From Aestuariivita sp. (GTDB lineage: Bacteria; Pseudomonadota; Alphaproteobacteria; Rhodobacterales; Rhodobacteraceae), in the NCBI GenBank assembly GCA_026709985.1, contig JAPORY010000104.1, positions 1-62,013 of the forward strand: a stretch of 62,013 nucleotides of DNA. Direction: 5' to 3'. The notes beneath the pieces were generated by a model, which had not been told where the DNA came from, did not search any database, and saw nothing but the letters and a program-made list of their open reading frames with translations. Positions 9,564-19,978 of the stretch are shown here, in pieces. Position 1 is the stretch's first letter. The number at the start of each line of letters is the position of its first letter. The position numbers and the translations under genes were made by a program.

Positions 9564-12500
9564 ATGAAAAACGTGAACCGAGAACTGACACGTAATGTGG
9601 CGTCGACTCCGAACACGCCAGACTTGTTTGACGAGATCCGGGTCTCACTAGCTAGCCCAGAGCGTATCTTGAGTTGGTCTTATGGTGAGATAAAGAAACC
9701 CGAAACGATTAACTACAGGACGTTTAAGCCAGAGCGGGATGGATTATTTTGCGCTCGAATCTTCGGTCCGATTAAAGATTACGAATGTCTCTGCGGCAAG
9801 TATAAGCGCATGAAATATCGCAACCTTGTTTGCGAAAAATGCGGCGTCGAGGTGACGCTGGCAAAAGTGCGCCGTGAACGCATGGGGCACATTGAGCTTG
9901 CTTCTCCGGTCGCGCATATTTGGTTTTTGAAGTCGCTGCCAAGCCGCATCGGTCTCATGTTGGATATGACCTTAAGGGATCTCGAACGAGTTCTTTATTT
10001 TGAAACTTATGTCGTAACCGAGCCCGGTCTCACCGACCTTAGCTACGGCCAGATGCTGACTGAAGAAGAGTATATTGATGCCCAAGATCAGTATGGTGCT
10101 GATGTCTTCAGCGCAAATATTGGCGCGGAGGCGATCCGCGATATGCTCTCGGCCATTAATCTTGAAGATGAGGCTAAGCAGCTTCGAGCGGAGCTCAAGG
10201 AGGCAACTGGTGAGCTAAAGCCTAAAAAAATCATCAAGCGGCTGAAGGTCATTGAGAGTTTCATCGAGTCGGGTAATCGCCCCGAATGGATGATTTTGAC
10301 GGTGATTCCAGTTATCCCGCCCGATTTACGCCCGTTGGTTCCACTTGATGGTGGTCGCTTTGCGACCTCGGATCTCAATGATCTGTACCGTCGTGTTATC
10401 AATCGTAACAATCGACTAAAGCGCCTCATTGAGTTGCGTGCTCCCGATATTATTGTGCGCAACGAGAAGCGGATGCTGCAAGAGTCAGTGGACGCGCTGT
10501 TCGACAATGGTCGGCGTGGACGCGTCATTACGGCTCCGAACAAGCGACCGCTAAAGTCGCTTTCAGACATGCTCAAAGGCAAGCAGGGGCGCTTTCGACA
10601 AAACTTACTTGGCAAGCGGGTCGACTTCTCGGGTCGTTCGGTAATTGTGACTGGACCGGAGTTGAAACTACATCAATGTGGTTTACCCAAGAAAATGGCG
10701 CTTGAATTATTCAAGCCTTTCATCTTCTCACGCCTCGAAGCTAAGGGTTTTTCCTCGACAGTGAAGCAAGCCCGTCGGCTTGTCGAGAAAGAGCGTCCAG
10801 AGGTTTGGGATATTTTGGACGAAGTTATTCGTGAGCACCCGGTCCTTTTGAACCGCGCCCCAACTTTGCACCGACTCGGCATTCAAGCTTTTGAACCCAT
10901 CTTAATTGAGGGTAAGGCGATCCAACTGCATCCTCTGGTTTGTTCGGCTTTCAATGCTGATTTTGACGGGGATCAGATGGCTGTGCATGTTCCTCTCAGT
11001 CTTGAGGCGCAACTCGAAGCGCGCGTCTTAATGATGTCAACCAACAACGTCCTGTCGCCTGCAAATGGTGCGCCGATTATTGTGCCGTCACAAGACATGA
11101 TTCTTGGATTGTATTACACGACGCTAGAACGAGACGGAATGTGCGGCGAGGGCAAGTCGTTCGCATCAATTGATGAAGTTCAGTATGCTCTAGATAGCGG
11201 TGATGTACATTTGCACGCCAAGATTACGGCCCGCATCAGTCAAGTTGACCTTGAGGGAAGAGATATTGAAAAACGTTATGCCACAACCCCGGGTCGGGTC
11301 TTATTGGGGTCATTGCTACCTTCAAATGCGAAGGCCCCCTTTGATCTTGTAAACCGCTTGTTATGCAAAAAAGAGGTCCAAGAGGTGATTGACACGGTTC
11401 ATCGCTATTGTGGACAAAAGGAAAGTGTCATTTTCTGTGATCAGATTATGGCGTTGGGCTTCCGAGAAGCTCTGCGGGCGGGCATTTCCTTCGGCAAAGA
11501 TGATATTTTGGTTCCCGATACCAAATGGAATATCGTTCAAGAGACCCGCGACCAGGTCAAGGCATTCGAACAACAGTATATGGATGGATTAATCACGCAA
11601 GGTGAGAAGTACAACAAAGTGGTTGATGCTTGGGGGCAGTGCAACGAACGCGTGACCAAAGAGATGATGGGCTCAATTGCGGGCCTGCAAACGGACTCTG
11701 ATGGTGCTGAACAAGAGCCGAATTCCGTCTACATGATGGCCCACTCAGGCGCCCGCGGTTCCGAAACACAAATGAAGCAACTTGGCGGCATGCGGGGTCT
11801 CATGGCGAAGCCAAACGGGGAAATTATTGAGACGCCGATCATATCAAATTTCAAAGAGGGACTGACCGTACTTGAGTATTTTAACTCGACTCATGGTGCG
11901 CGAAAAGGACTGACTGATACGGCGCTGAAGACCGCGACTTCGGGTTATTTGACGCGCCGTCTTGTTGACGTCGCACAAGATTGCATCGTGCGTGAGCATG
12001 ATTGCGGTACAAGCGGTGCGATTACCGTTGAAGCTTCCGTCTCCGATGGTCAAATTAAAGCCTCGCTCGCGGAGCGTATTCTTGGACGCGTGACGGCTGA
12101 TGATATTGTTGACCCAGCGACCAACCAGGTGATTGCGGCAAAAGGCCAATTAATTGATGAGCGGATTGCGGATGAAGTCGAAGAGGTCGGCATTCAATCG
12201 GCTCGCGTTCGATCGCCTTTAATTTGCGAGGCGGAAGAAGGCGTTTGTTCAATGTGCTATGGTCGTGACTTGGCTCGTGGTACATTGGTCAATGTCGGTG
12301 AGGCGGTCGGAATCATTGCAGCACAATCAATTGGTGAACCGGGAACACAGCTCACGATGCGAACGTTCCACATCGGCGGCGTTGTTCAAGGTGGTCAGCA
12401 GTCATATCTGGAAGCGAGCCAAGAAGGAAAAATTGCCTTTGAGAATGCCCAGATACTGAAGAATCAGTCCGGCGAGATGCTGGTTGTGGGGCGCAACATG

Positions 12501-13808
12501 AAGCTGCATATTCGCGATGAAAACGGCGTGAACCGTGCGAGCCATAAGGTGGATTATGGGTCACGGATTTTGATGAACAAAGGTCGTAAGGTAAAGAGGG
12601 GGGCCAAGCTTTTTGAGTGGGACCCGTATACGTTGCCAATTATTGCAGAGAAGGATGGCTACGCAAAGTTTGTCGATCTCGCAACCGGAATCGCTGTGCG
12701 GGAAGAAACCGATGAAGCGACTGGTATGATGCAGAGGATAGTGGTGGATTGGCGAAATGCACCTAAGGGTAATTCGCTCAAACCCGAAGTTTTTTTGTTG
12801 GATCAAGATGGGGAGCCGGTCCTAAACAAAGCGTCCAATCCCGTATCCTATCCGATGTCGGTTGACGCTATTCTATCGTTAGAAGATGGTCAGGAAGTTA
12901 AAGCGGGTGATGTCATTGCCCGTATTCCGCGTGAGGGTACGAAAACCAAAGACATCACCCAAGGTTTACCTCGCGTGGCTGAGTTGTTTGAGGCCCGCCC
13001 ACCGAAGGATCATGCCATTATTTCCGAGATTGATGGTTATGTTCGCTTCGGCCGTGACTACAAGAATAAGCGTCGCATCAAGGTTGAGTCAGCAAATGAA
13101 GCTATAGCGGAAGTTGAATATATGGTGCCGAAGGGCAAGCATATTCCGGTGCAAGAGGGGGATTTTGTCGAAAAGGGCGATTACATCATGGATGGTAACC
13201 CTGCGCCGCATGATATTCTTGCGATAATGGGGGTTGAGGCACTTGCAGAGTACATGATCAACGAGGTGCAAGAGGTTTACCGTAAGCAGGGTGTAAAGAT
13301 TAACGATAAACATATTGAGGTTATCGTTCGACAGATGCTCCAAAAGTGGGAGATATTGGATAGCGGTGGTACAACGCTTCTCAAGGGTGAGCATGTTGAC
13401 AAACAGTATTTTGATTTAGTCAACGAGAAAGCTAAGGAAAAAGGTGAGCAGCCAGCAATGGGGCAGCCTATTCTCCTTGGGATCACCAAGGCATCCCTTC
13501 AGACTCGAAGTTTTATTTCTGCGGCATCCTTTCAGGAGACGACGCGCGTTCTGACGGAAGCGTCAATTCAAGGCAAGGTAGATAAGTTGGTTGGTTTGAA
13601 GGAAAGCGTAATCGTCGGTCGACTTATTCCAGCGGGGACGGGGGGAACGACCCAGAGGTTCCGTCGCATTGCGCAGGAACGCGATAATGTTGTGATTGAG
13701 GCTAGACGAGCCGAGGCTGAAGCTCTGGCGGCGTTAGAAGCGCCTATCGGCGACGGTGAAGGACTTGAAGCCAATGAAAGCGAAGCGGCTGATGTTCAGA
13801 TCGCTTGA
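9564..13808 (+). CDS. rpoC: DNA-directed RNA polymerase beta' subunit
   Basis: Beta' subunit of RNA polymerase, about 1414 residues. The N-terminal zinc ribbon has [20 protein letters not shown]. The Mg2+-binding catalytic loop [12 protein letters not shown] is near residue 463. The second zinc-binding group of cysteines lies around [13 protein letters not shown], and the trigger-loop region has [11 protein letters not shown]. The start is uncertain. TTG 9558, ATG 9564 and GTG 9573 are all in frame. The AGGA at 9561-9564 is best spaced for GTG 9573. rpsL would normally follow, but here about 20 kb of accessory DNA intervenes. Confidence 0.99.
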   Translation: MKNVNRELTRNVASTPNTPDLFDEIRVSLASPERILSWSYGEIKKPETINYRTFKPERDGLFCARIFGPIKDYECLCGKYKRMKYRNLVCEKCGVEVTLAKVRRERMGHIELASPVAHIWFLKSLPSRIGLMLDMTLRDLERVLYFETYVVTEPGLTDLSYGQMLTEEEYIDAQDQYGADVFSANIGAEAIRDMLSAINLEDEAKQLRAELKEATGELKPKKIIKRLKVIESFIESGNRPEWMILTVIPVIPPDLRPLVPLDGGRFATSDLNDLYRRVINRNNRLKRLIELRAPDIIVRNEKRMLQESVDALFDNGRRGRVITAPNKRPLKSLSDMLKGKQGRFRQNLLGKRVDFSGRSVIVTGPELKLHQCGLPKKMALELFKPFIFSRLEAKGFSSTVKQARRLVEKERPEVWDILDEVIREHPVLLNRAPTLHRLGIQAFEPILIEGKAIQLHPLVCSAFNADFDGDQMAVHVPLSLEAQLEARVLMMSTNNVLSPANGAPIIVPSQDMILGLYYTTLERDGMCGEGKSFASIDEVQYALDSGDVHLHAKITARISQVDLEGRDIEKRYATTPGRVLLGSLLPSNAKAPFDLVNRLLCKKEVQEVIDTVHRYCGQKESVIFCDQIMALGFREALRAGISFGKDDILVPDTKWNIVQETRDQVKAFEQQYMDGLITQGEKYNKVVDAWGQCNERVTKEMMGSIAGLQTDSDGAEQEPNSVYMMAHSGARGSETQMKQLGGMRGLMAKPNGEIIETPIISNFKEGLTVLEYFNSTHGARKGLTDTALKTATSGYLTRRLVDVAQDCIVREHDCGTSGAITVEASVSDGQIKASLAERILGRVTADDIVDPATNQVIAAKGQLIDERIADEVEEVGIQSARVRSPLICEAEEGVCSMCYGRDLARGTLVNVGEAVGIIAAQSIGEPGTQLTMRTFHIGGVVQGGQQSYLEASQEGKIAFENAQILKNQSGEMLVVGRNMKLHIRDENGVNRASHKVDYGSRILMNKGRKVKRGAKLFEWDPYTLPIIAEKDGYAKFVDLATGIAVREETDEATGMMQRIVVDWRNAPKGNSLKPEVFLLDQDGEPVLNKASNPVSYPMSVDAILSLEDGQEVKAGDVIARIPREGTKTKDITQGLPRVAELFEARPPKDHAIISEIDGYVRFGRDYKNKRRIKVESANEAIAEVEYMVPKGKHIPVQEGDFVEKGDYIMDGNPAPHDILAIMGVEALAEYMINEVQEVYRKQGVKINDKHIEVIVRQMLQKWEILDSGGTTLLKGEHVDKQYFDLVNEKAKEKGEQPAMGQPILLGITKASLQTRSFISAASFQETTRVLTEASIQGKVDKLVGLKESVIVGRLIPAGTGGTTQRFRRIAQERDNVVIEARRAEAEALAALEAPIGDGEGLEANESEAADVQIA

Positions 13809-14437
13809 GCTTCTGATTGAGTGTGTATTCTATGTCAGGGGCAGGTGCTGACGGATCCGATTCTCATATGAACCCCTTTTTGGGGATGGCATCAAGACTC
13901 AACTTTCCATTCTTTTGGAGAATTTCCCACGTTGCGCCAAGTCGGTATGACAACATCTGGGAGCGCAGTGTAAGAATGGTTTGACTGCCTTCTGGTTGCC
14001 ACCAAGCTGGCATATTTTATCCGTCCAGCCAGAAGGTTTTTGTTCGACGACTCAATTATTCCGGTTCTTCGGACTGTAATTGACGCGGCGACAAAGTTCC
14101 CCATCGTGAAGCACCGTTGGCTGTTTCCCACGAAATCGGCGATCACCTAGAAATAATTGGCAACCCAGATGAGGTCCGGTTGAATGGCGTGTCTACCTGG
14201 CCTGAATTTCAACAGATTTCGAGACAGGGCATTAAGGAGGAAAATTCAGCCGAAAGTCAATCGAATTTTATCCAAATATAAAGGCGTTGAGTGCAAATAT
14301 CACGCTACCTCTCAATATTGCTAGGATCAAATCTCAGACGGAAATTTAATTGGGGAATCTGGACTCGGGGTTTGACGTGCACGATTTCATCGGCCACAAA
14401 TTGCACGCCGTCGCTGTCAAATTCCAAGTTCGTCGCG
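13809..14437. other. Spacer after rpoC with possible gene relic
   Basis: No intact gene. A 65-codon frame on the + strand (14084-14281) has protein-like composition (for example GDHLEIIGNPDEVRLNG). It lacks a good start and is not recognised, so it may be the tail of a lost gene. A terminator-like hairpin lies inside the region and is listed separately. Confidence 0.4.
13988..14041 (+). terminator. Possible terminator of the rpoBC transcript
   Basis: CCTTCTGG (13988-13995) pairs perfectly with CCAGAAGG (14029-14036), followed by five T. The 33-nt loop contains a further GCCA/TGGC pairing, so the structure would be branched. It lies 180 nt after the rpoC stop. The long loop makes it weaker than a classic terminator. 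Confidence 0.45.
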
Positions 14438-15598
14438 TTAGACTTCAGGCAAGACTTGTCCGATGGTCTTGGTCTTCTCGACCGTTTCATGCCATTCCAT
14501 CTCGGGATCTGAGGCGGCTACAATCCCACCACCTACATGGAGCGATATCTGCCGACCCGACACCCGAGCGGAGCGCAGGTTGACGAAAAGCCGCGTTGCG
14601 CCGTCGAGGTCCTTGGGTCCGAGATAGCCCGTATAAAATCCGCGTGTGTTCCCCTCCTCCCGCAAAATGAATTCTAGCGCTGGAATCCGGGGCATTCCGC
14701 AAACAGCTGAGGTGGGATGCAACCGACGCAGAAGCCCAGCCAATGCCCGATCATCGGCACAGACGTAGCGAAAATCGGTCTGTAGGTGGCAGAGATTGGC
14801 CGCCCGCACCGACCGTGCTGGAGTTTCCTCTACTGCAATAAGACCCTCGGCGGCAAAAGCCTCACGGATATAAGTCGAGACTAGCGCCTGCTCCGTGATG
14901 ATTTTGTCGGGCCAGTCGAAACTGTCGATATCCACATCGGGTCCGGGCCAAACCGTGCCCGCAAGCGCCATAGTATGCGCCGTATCGCCATCAAGTTGTA
15001 GCAGTACCTCCGGCGAAGCAACGAGCCAGGTTCCGGTAATAGCCGAGGTTGCGAGCGCAATGAAGGCATGGGGATGGGCCGTAGCCAGCGCTTCCACCAG
15101 ATCGCAGAGGTCATAGCGCTCGGACAGCGTCCGCGTCTCTACCCGAGAGACCACAATCTTTTCGCAGGGTCCTTCACGGATGGCAGCGACTGTACGCTCC
15201 ACACGAGCTATATAGTTGGTCCTAGGTGTCCCCGCTACTGGCTGAACGCCTGCGGCGGCCTGAACTGGGCCGGAAGGCACTGGGGAGAGCAATTGCGCCT
15301 GAGCATCCGTCATCGGTCGGTCCGACCAATCATTCCCGACTCGAAATCTAAGTGTCTCGGCCCTAATCAGGATATCGGCCGGGAATAGCAAGGCCACATT
15401 GCCATTCTCGGTTCGAAACGGCGCGATCACAAAACCAGGGTCGGGCGTCGCGCCGAAAACTGGCACTAGCCGCGGCGCTGATATGGCTGCCAGCGCGTCA
15501 AACGTGGTGGCACTCGGTGCCCGCCAGAGCGCCAACGGCGTTTTGGCTACTACCGCCGCCGCCGCCAATGCACGCTGAGCCGTTGTGAACTGAGTCAT
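14438..15598 (-). CDS. Isochorismate synthase (chorismate-binding family)
   Basis: Predicted to isomerise chorismate to isochorismate, the first step towards menaquinone, salicylate or catechol siderophores. The 386-residue protein fits the EntC/DhbC/MenF group. It has SPEVLLQL, the synthase-type MALAGT where anthranilate synthases have PISGT or PIAGT, HPTSAVCGMPR, GFYTGYLGPKD, and the C-terminal GGGIVAASDPEMEWHET holding the Mg2+-binding acids. The ATG has GAGGA about 8 nt upstream. No downstream gene of siderophore or menaquinone synthesis is nearby. A salicylate synthase is less likely, but I cannot exclude it. Confidence 0.85.
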   Translation of the reverse strand: MTQFTTAQRALAAAAVVAKTPLALWRAPSATTFDALAAISAPRLVPVFGATPDPGFVIAPFRTENGNVALLFPADILIRAETLRFRVGNDWSDRPMTDAQAQLLSPVPSGPVQAAAGVQPVAGTPRTNYIARVERTVAAIREGPCEKIVVSRVETRTLSERYDLCDLVEALATAHPHAFIALATSAITGTWLVASPEVLLQLDGDTAHTMALAGTVWPGPDVDIDSFDWPDKIITEQALVSTYIREAFAAEGLIAVEETPARSVRAANLCHLQTDFRYVCADDRALAGLLRRLHPTSAVCGMPRIPALEFILREEGNTRGFYTGYLGPKDLDGATRLFVNLRSARVSGRQISLHVGGGIVAASDPEMEWHETVEKTKTIGQVLPEV

Positions 15599-15734
15599 CC
15601 TGGTTCGTCCTCGACCACACTTTCTCTACGCCGTGCGAGGCGGTCCAATATCATCATACCATCGAATATCGACAACGAACAGTGGACAAATATAGAATTT
15701 CAGTTTACTTATCGGACATGAAAGGAATCCGAAC

Positions 15735-15992
15735 ATGACCAGCGAAGCGAACGAAACGTGCCACCTTTTGGCTGTCGCTGGAACTGCCGGAAACGAAATC
15801 GCGATCATCCTGTTGGTTACGGCTGAGATGCTGAGCACAGAGCACGGCATCGGCACCTATATCCTGCAAGCCGGATCGCTCTACGATCATGAATGGCTCT
15901 TCGTATGGGTTGTCATCCTGTCGCTGCTCGGCGTCCTAGTGAGTGCCGCAATCGGGCTGATCAAGAATCGCCTGCTGTCGTTGCGCGTATGA
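15735..15992 (+). pseudogene. C-terminal relic of an ABC transporter permease (SsuC/TauC type)
   Basis: From about 15783 the frame reads NEIAIILLVTAEMLSTEHG, then GIGTYILQAG and a final membrane helix. This matches the last 70 or so residues of the intact permease at 18488-19312, which has AIIL LVAAEMIGAEFGIGAYVLLAG in the same place. The N-terminal three quarters is missing, and the first 16 codons are unrelated. It is a truncated copy of a second, lost transporter. Its stop overlaps the ATG of a flavoprotein relic (ATGA at 15989-15992). Confidence 0.75.
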
Positions 15993-16033
15993 GAGAGACA
16001 TTTGACGTGATCGTTGCCGGCGGTGGATCCGCC
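15989..16033 (+). pseudogene. N-terminal stub of an FAD-dependent oxidoreductase
   Basis: Starts with ATG overlapping the preceding stop and reads MRETFDVIVAGGGSA. This is the beta-strand and GxGxxG-type start of an FAD-binding Rossmann fold. The reading then runs into the transposase relic and loses homology at about 16030. Only the first 15 codons survive. The original was probably a succinate dehydrogenase/fumarate reductase-like flavoprotein, which is inferred from the motif alone. Confidence 0.6.
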
Positions 16034-16453
16034 GACCGCGACGACCTTCAGGTTCGGGTCAACCGTGAGCCAGTGGAATAATTCCGAACGCAACGTCGCC
16101 TTCAAGGTCTCTTTACCCGCTTCGGGCAGTTGTCCAAAACAACCGGCATCCAGCCAGTTGCCGGCGGCATCGACAACGCCCACAACCCCGCAAGCGGCCG
16201 CACGCCAACCCGCATCAATGCCGTTTTCACCGACCGTTTCGGCCTGTATCCGCAGTATCATGCCGTCGAGTGAGACCATGAGCGAGGCCGTTCCCGTCGG
16301 CAATGCTTCCCGTTCCCGAACCGTTGATAGCAGTTCACGGGAATAGGTCGCCATTTCACTCCCGACAGCCGCAGCAAGACGCGGCAACAAGGCGGTGGAA
16401 GGGCCTGACCGCCGAATATGGAAAATTCTTCTAACAGCGACGAATTTTCGCAA
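16025..16453 (-). pseudogene. Truncated ISKra4-like transposase
   Basis: Minus-strand frame with ATVS-type segment SLMVSLDGMILRIQAE, then GWRAAACGVVGVVDAAGNWLD, and TLRSELFHWLTVDPNLKVVAV. This pattern is typical of the N-terminal to middle part of ISKra4-family transposases. It breaks off just where the catalytic ADGAxDNW motif should follow, at the junction with the flavoprotein stub near 16030. The start near 16453 has also lost the usual N-terminus. It cannot be active. Confidence 0.65.
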
Positions 16454-16673
16454 AATCAGGCGAAATTGGCGCTATCAGTGAAACTCGACGAAATTACCGG
16501 CAATATCAATGGCTTAAAAAATTCGCCCCGCACCATACGGGAACCACACCCGGTTACGCGAGACGGTTTGACAACGGCTTCCGGATGTCTGATAATTACA
16601 GTTTACATGCTCAAGCAGCTCAGGATCCTCCTGCGCCGCGCATTGTTCAACGACAATTGGGAGGGAGACTAAG

Positions 16674-17705
16674 ATGAATTGGACTGAAACGCGCCGACAG
16701 ATTCTGGGTGGAATCTGCACACTGACGCTAGGAATGATCACCTTCAGCGTCGCATCAGTGTCACATGCAAACGACACGGTAACGCTGGGTGCGCTGCGCT
16801 TCACCAGCCATTCCGCTGGATTCATCGCCCATGAGAAAGGCTACTTCGCTGAAGAAGGGATTGATGTGGAGTTCGAATTCTTCCAAGCAGCACAACCGAT
16901 CGCTGTGGCAACTGCTGGTGGGGATGTCGATTTTGGCATCGCCGGAGTTACTGGTGGGTTGATGAACCTAGCCGAGAAGAATGCGATCCGCATCATTGCG
17001 GGTGTGCTGCACGAAAAGAAGGGCGTCGATGGTATGATGATAATGGCCTCGAACCAAGCCTATGAAGATGGTCTCAAGACGCCCGCCGATATGGCGGGTC
17101 GATCAATGGCAATGACGCAGGTGGGCTCATCTTTCCACTATATGGTGCAGTTCGTGGCTGCGAGAGAGGGATTTGATCTAGACAGCATGCGGCTTGTACC
17201 GCTGCAAAAGGTAGGCTCAATGATCGGTGCACTGAAATCAGGGCAGGTCGAGTCGATGATCATGGTGCCGCATATTGCCAAGGCACTGGTAAACGCTGGA
17301 GAGGCGAAGGAGATCGGCTGGCTAAACGATTATGCGGAATACCAAATCTCCACGCTTTTTACCTCAGTCGACAATATTGAAAGCAATCGCGACATGATTG
17401 AGCGGTTCGTACGGGCCTATTCGAAAGGCATCGCCGATTTCAACCGTGTGATGCTAGCCGACAATCCCGATCCGGCGGAACTGGAAGAGATGACTCAGAT
17501 CATCCATAAATATGTTTATGTCGACCGACCTTATGAAAAAGCCAAGGGACCAATTCAAGCGGGAGCGATGAATCTCAACGAAGGCGCGGCACTGAATAAG
17601 ACCGGCGTTGCCGAACACATGCAGTGGTTCAAGGACGAAGGCTTGGTAAACAGCGCGATCACGGTCGATCAACTGGTCGATTCGAGCTTCGTGGAAACCT
17701 ACTGA
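16674..17705 (+). CDS. ABC transporter substrate-binding protein (SsuA/TauA/NMT1-like)
   Basis: Periplasmic binding protein for a small organic solute of the sulfonate/taurine/nitrate/thiamine-precursor class. A signal peptide spans residues 1 to about 32, ending SVASVSHAND. The mature part has the family pattern of HEKGYFAEEGIDVEFEFF near the start, followed by DVDFGIAGVTGG. Length is 343 residues. The strong GGGAGGGAG ribosome-binding site lies before the ATG. It leads a compact three-gene operon with the ATPase (3-nt gap) and permease. The substrate cannot be fixed from sequence. Confidence 0.9.
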   Translation: MNWTETRRQILGGICTLTLGMITFSVASVSHANDTVTLGALRFTSHSAGFIAHEKGYFAEEGIDVEFEFFQAAQPIAVATAGGDVDFGIAGVTGGLMNLAEKNAIRIIAGVLHEKKGVDGMMIMASNQAYEDGLKTPADMAGRSMAMTQVGSSFHYMVQFVAAREGFDLDSMRLVPLQKVGSMIGALKSGQVESMIMVPHIAKALVNAGEAKEIGWLNDYAEYQISTLFTSVDNIESNRDMIERFVRAYSKGIADFNRVMLADNPDPAELEEMTQIIHKYVYVDRPYEKAKGPIQAGAMNLNEGAALNKTGVAEHMQWFKDEGLVNSAITVDQLVDSSFVETY

Positions 17706-17708
17706 GTT

Positions 17709-18476
17709 ATGGATCTGGCCGTCGAGGGGCTATCGCATCGTTACGGCGATCTCGACGTACTACGTAACATTGAACTGACGATCCACGAAGGCGAGATTGT
17801 CTGTGTGATTGGCCCATCAGGTTGCGGCAAATCCACCCTTCTGCGCCTCCTCGGTGGATTAGAGGAGCCGAGCAGCGGCCGAATTATGCAAGTGGGGGAG
17901 CAGCCCGTCGGCTCCCTCAACTCGTTGACCTATGTCTTTCAGGATTTCGCGCTTCTACCCTGGCGTACGGTTGCGGGCAATGTGTCGCTCGTGCTTGAAC
18001 ATCACGGATTAGGCGCCGATGAAATTGAGGTGCGTATCGCTGATGTTCTGGAACGCACCCGCCTTTCAGATTTTCGGCAGGCCGTCCCCAAGCAGCTTTC
18101 AGGCGGGATGAAACAGCGGGTGGCTCTTGCACGCGCACTCGCGGTGAATCCGGCGGTTTTACTGATGGACGAGCCGCTCTCCGCCCTCGACAGCCAGACG
18201 AGCGAACTACTTATGCACGATCTGATAGACCTCTGGCAGCGGGAACACTTCACCTCCTGTTACATCACCCACAACCTCACTGAGGCCGTGAGGCTGGGCC
18301 ACAAGGTCGTCGTGCTTTCGCGCCGCCCCGGTGTGATCCGCGAGATCGTCGAAATCGATATCGAATTGGCGGATCGCGTCATGTCGAATCTGAGGTTGGG
18401 GCAGATCCAGAAAGATTTATGGCAGATGGTGCGCGACGAGGCGCAGACCGCCGATATGGAGTTGACCGAAAGCTGA
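17709..18476 (+). CDS. ABC transporter ATP-binding protein (SsuB/TauB-like)
   Basis: Cytoplasmic ATPase driving the transporter encoded by its neighbours. It has Walker [10 protein letters not shown] (about residues 35-43), Q-loop in YVFQDF, signature LSGGMKQRVALARAL, Walker B VLLMDEPLSALD and the switch histidine in ITHNL. The 255-residue length is normal for the nitrate/sulfonate/taurine subfamily. It starts 3 nt after the binding-protein stop. GAGTT is a poor ribosome-binding site, so translational coupling is likely. Confidence 0.95.
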   Translation: MDLAVEGLSHRYGDLDVLRNIELTIHEGEIVCVIGPSGCGKSTLLRLLGGLEEPSSGRIMQVGEQPVGSLNSLTYVFQDFALLPWRTVAGNVSLVLEHHGLGADEIEVRIADVLERTRLSDFRQAVPKQLSGGMKQRVALARALAVNPAVLLMDEPLSALDSQTSELLMHDLIDLWQREHFTSCYITHNLTEAVRLGHKVVVLSRRPGVIREIVEIDIELADRVMSNLRLGQIQKDLWQMVRDEAQTADMELTES

Positions 18477-18487
18477 GGGGATCTCCG

Positions 18488-19312
18488 ATGACCAATACAA
18501 CGTCTCAGGCTTACAAGCCCCTAGCGCCGGTCCGTCCCGTGCGCTTCCGCGGTGGTGGGTTTCGCACCGTGCCGCGCCGTTTCATCGGGCTTATTGTGTT
18601 TGCAATGCTGATTCTGCTGTGGGAGGGGGGATCACGTACAGGGTTGATTTCAGCTTTGGTGCTACCCGCGCCTTCCCAAGCTCTTGATGCCTTTATAGAT
18701 CTTGCCCTTTCGGGTAACTTGCAAAAGCATGTCTTCGCCTCGTTGCAGCGTCTGATCTTCGGGTTTTCATTGGGCTTCACCGCTGGGCTAATCGTCGGAG
18801 CGGCCATCGGGCTCAACTCCTATATGCGTGCGGGTCTCTCACCGTTGGTCGCCGCGATCTTTCCGATCCCAAAGATAGCGCTCTTGCCACTTTTCATCAT
18901 CTGGTTCGGGATCGGTGAAGGCTCCAAGATCGCCACCATCTTCTTCGGCTGCTTTTTTCCCACAGTCATTGCCACATATGGTGGCATCGACAATGTGGAC
19001 CGTACGCTGATCCGGATGGGGCAGAGCTTCAACATGCCGCACCGAGACATCATCTGGAAAATAATCATGCCCGCCGCCTTGCCAGCCATCCTCTCGGGGA
19101 TGCGCATCTCGGCCTCAATTGCCATCATCCTTTTGGTCGCCGCCGAAATGATCGGTGCCGAATTCGGGATCGGCGCTTATGTGCTTCTTGCGGGTAATTT
19201 GATGGCAACCGATCAATTGATCGCCGGGGTGGGAATGCTGTCAATCCTCGGGTTGATCGTGAACTGGCTGATCGGCACTGCGGAGAAACGGCTTTTGGAC
19301 TGGCGCAACTGA
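18488..19312 (+). CDS. ABC transporter permease (SsuC/TauC-like)
   Basis: Inner-membrane permease of 274 residues with about six helices. Its EAA-type cytoplasmic loop lies around IRMGQSFNMPHRDIIWKIIM. I chose the ATG at 18488 because GAGGGG lies 7 nt upstream. A longer in-frame start at 18419 would overlap the ATPase gene. The last 70 residues closely resemble the relic at 15783-15992, showing that a second related system once lay nearby. The gene is followed by a decayed flavoprotein start. Confidence 0.93.
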   Translation: MTNTTSQAYKPLAPVRPVRFRGGGFRTVPRRFIGLIVFAMLILLWEGGSRTGLISALVLPAPSQALDAFIDLALSGNLQKHVFASLQRLIFGFSLGFTAGLIVGAAIGLNSYMRAGLSPLVAAIFPIPKIALLPLFIIWFGIGEGSKIATIFFGCFFPTVIATYGGIDNVDRTLIRMGQSFNMPHRDIIWKIIMPAALPAILSGMRISASIAIILLVAAEMIGAEFGIGAYVLLAGNLMATDQLIAGVGMLSILGLIVNWLIGTAEKRLLDWRN

Positions 19313-19320
19313 TTCATAGG

Positions 19321-19428
19321 TTCAAGGTCGATTACGACGTGATCATCATGCCTGGCGTCAGGCTTGCCAAGGCAGGTGTACGCATTGTTCTGATTGAGAA
19401 ATACGACTTTCCCGACTGCACCCCATGA
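19321..19428 (+). pseudogene. Second FAD-dependent oxidoreductase relic
   Basis: A 35-codon stretch begins 8 nt after the permease stop. It reads VDYDVIIMPG, then RLAKAGVRIVLIEKYDFP, then a stop. This is the first beta-strand and the second half of the FAD-binding Rossmann start, with the GGG/AGxxxA glycine loop deleted or mutated. There is no good start codon. The position directly behind a permease repeats the arrangement at 15989. Confidence 0.6.
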
Positions 19429-19978
19429 ACCTACAGATACCGGCCTATAGTTCTCTCTTCCATCACGGTGATTATCCGATACGAGCCCTCGCTGTTGCCC
19501 GTAAAGACATAAAGGAATAAATGCCTCATCGAAGAGTTGATGCCTCCGATGGTACAAACTGATCGCTTTTGGGCGGTTTGAGGGGTTTCAGACCTTTTAG
19601 CATAGGTTTCACCACCTCGTGCTCTCATGACCGAAACGAACATGCAGTGACTTTGTCTTCGCACTTCTTGAATGCGATGGGATCAATTATCCAACATTCT
19701 ACGCTACCCACGCTAACAGACCAATTTTCCTCGGTGTCTATAGGTATCGTGTAAGACGATGACTTTTGCACTGCGATGCATAGGTTTGCGCTTCGTGCCA
19801 GTCAAAAGGCGACGGTATCTCCAGTCGGTATGACCCCCTCTTACGCGACTTGAACGTCGTAGCGACACGAACAGTTGTCACCGCTTGCACCACTTGCAAT
19901 AAGAGCTTACCCACGGGATTTGCGACGGACGTTCAGAAACATTCTGTCACGCGGGACTTCAAACACAAAGTACCCACA
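19429..19978. other. Spacer between the flavoprotein relic and trpE(G)
   Basis: About 550 nt with no supported gene on either strand. Short frames here have no start signals or recognisable protein, and the larger one on the + strand from 19850 is the antisense shadow of the trpE(G) end. No T-run terminator for trpE(G) was found. Confidence 0.5.

Noticed and set aside
10088-10615. 175-codon minus-strand frame inside rpoC
   Set aside because: Fully antisense to conserved rpoC coding sequence, with a serine/arginine-rich shadow composition.
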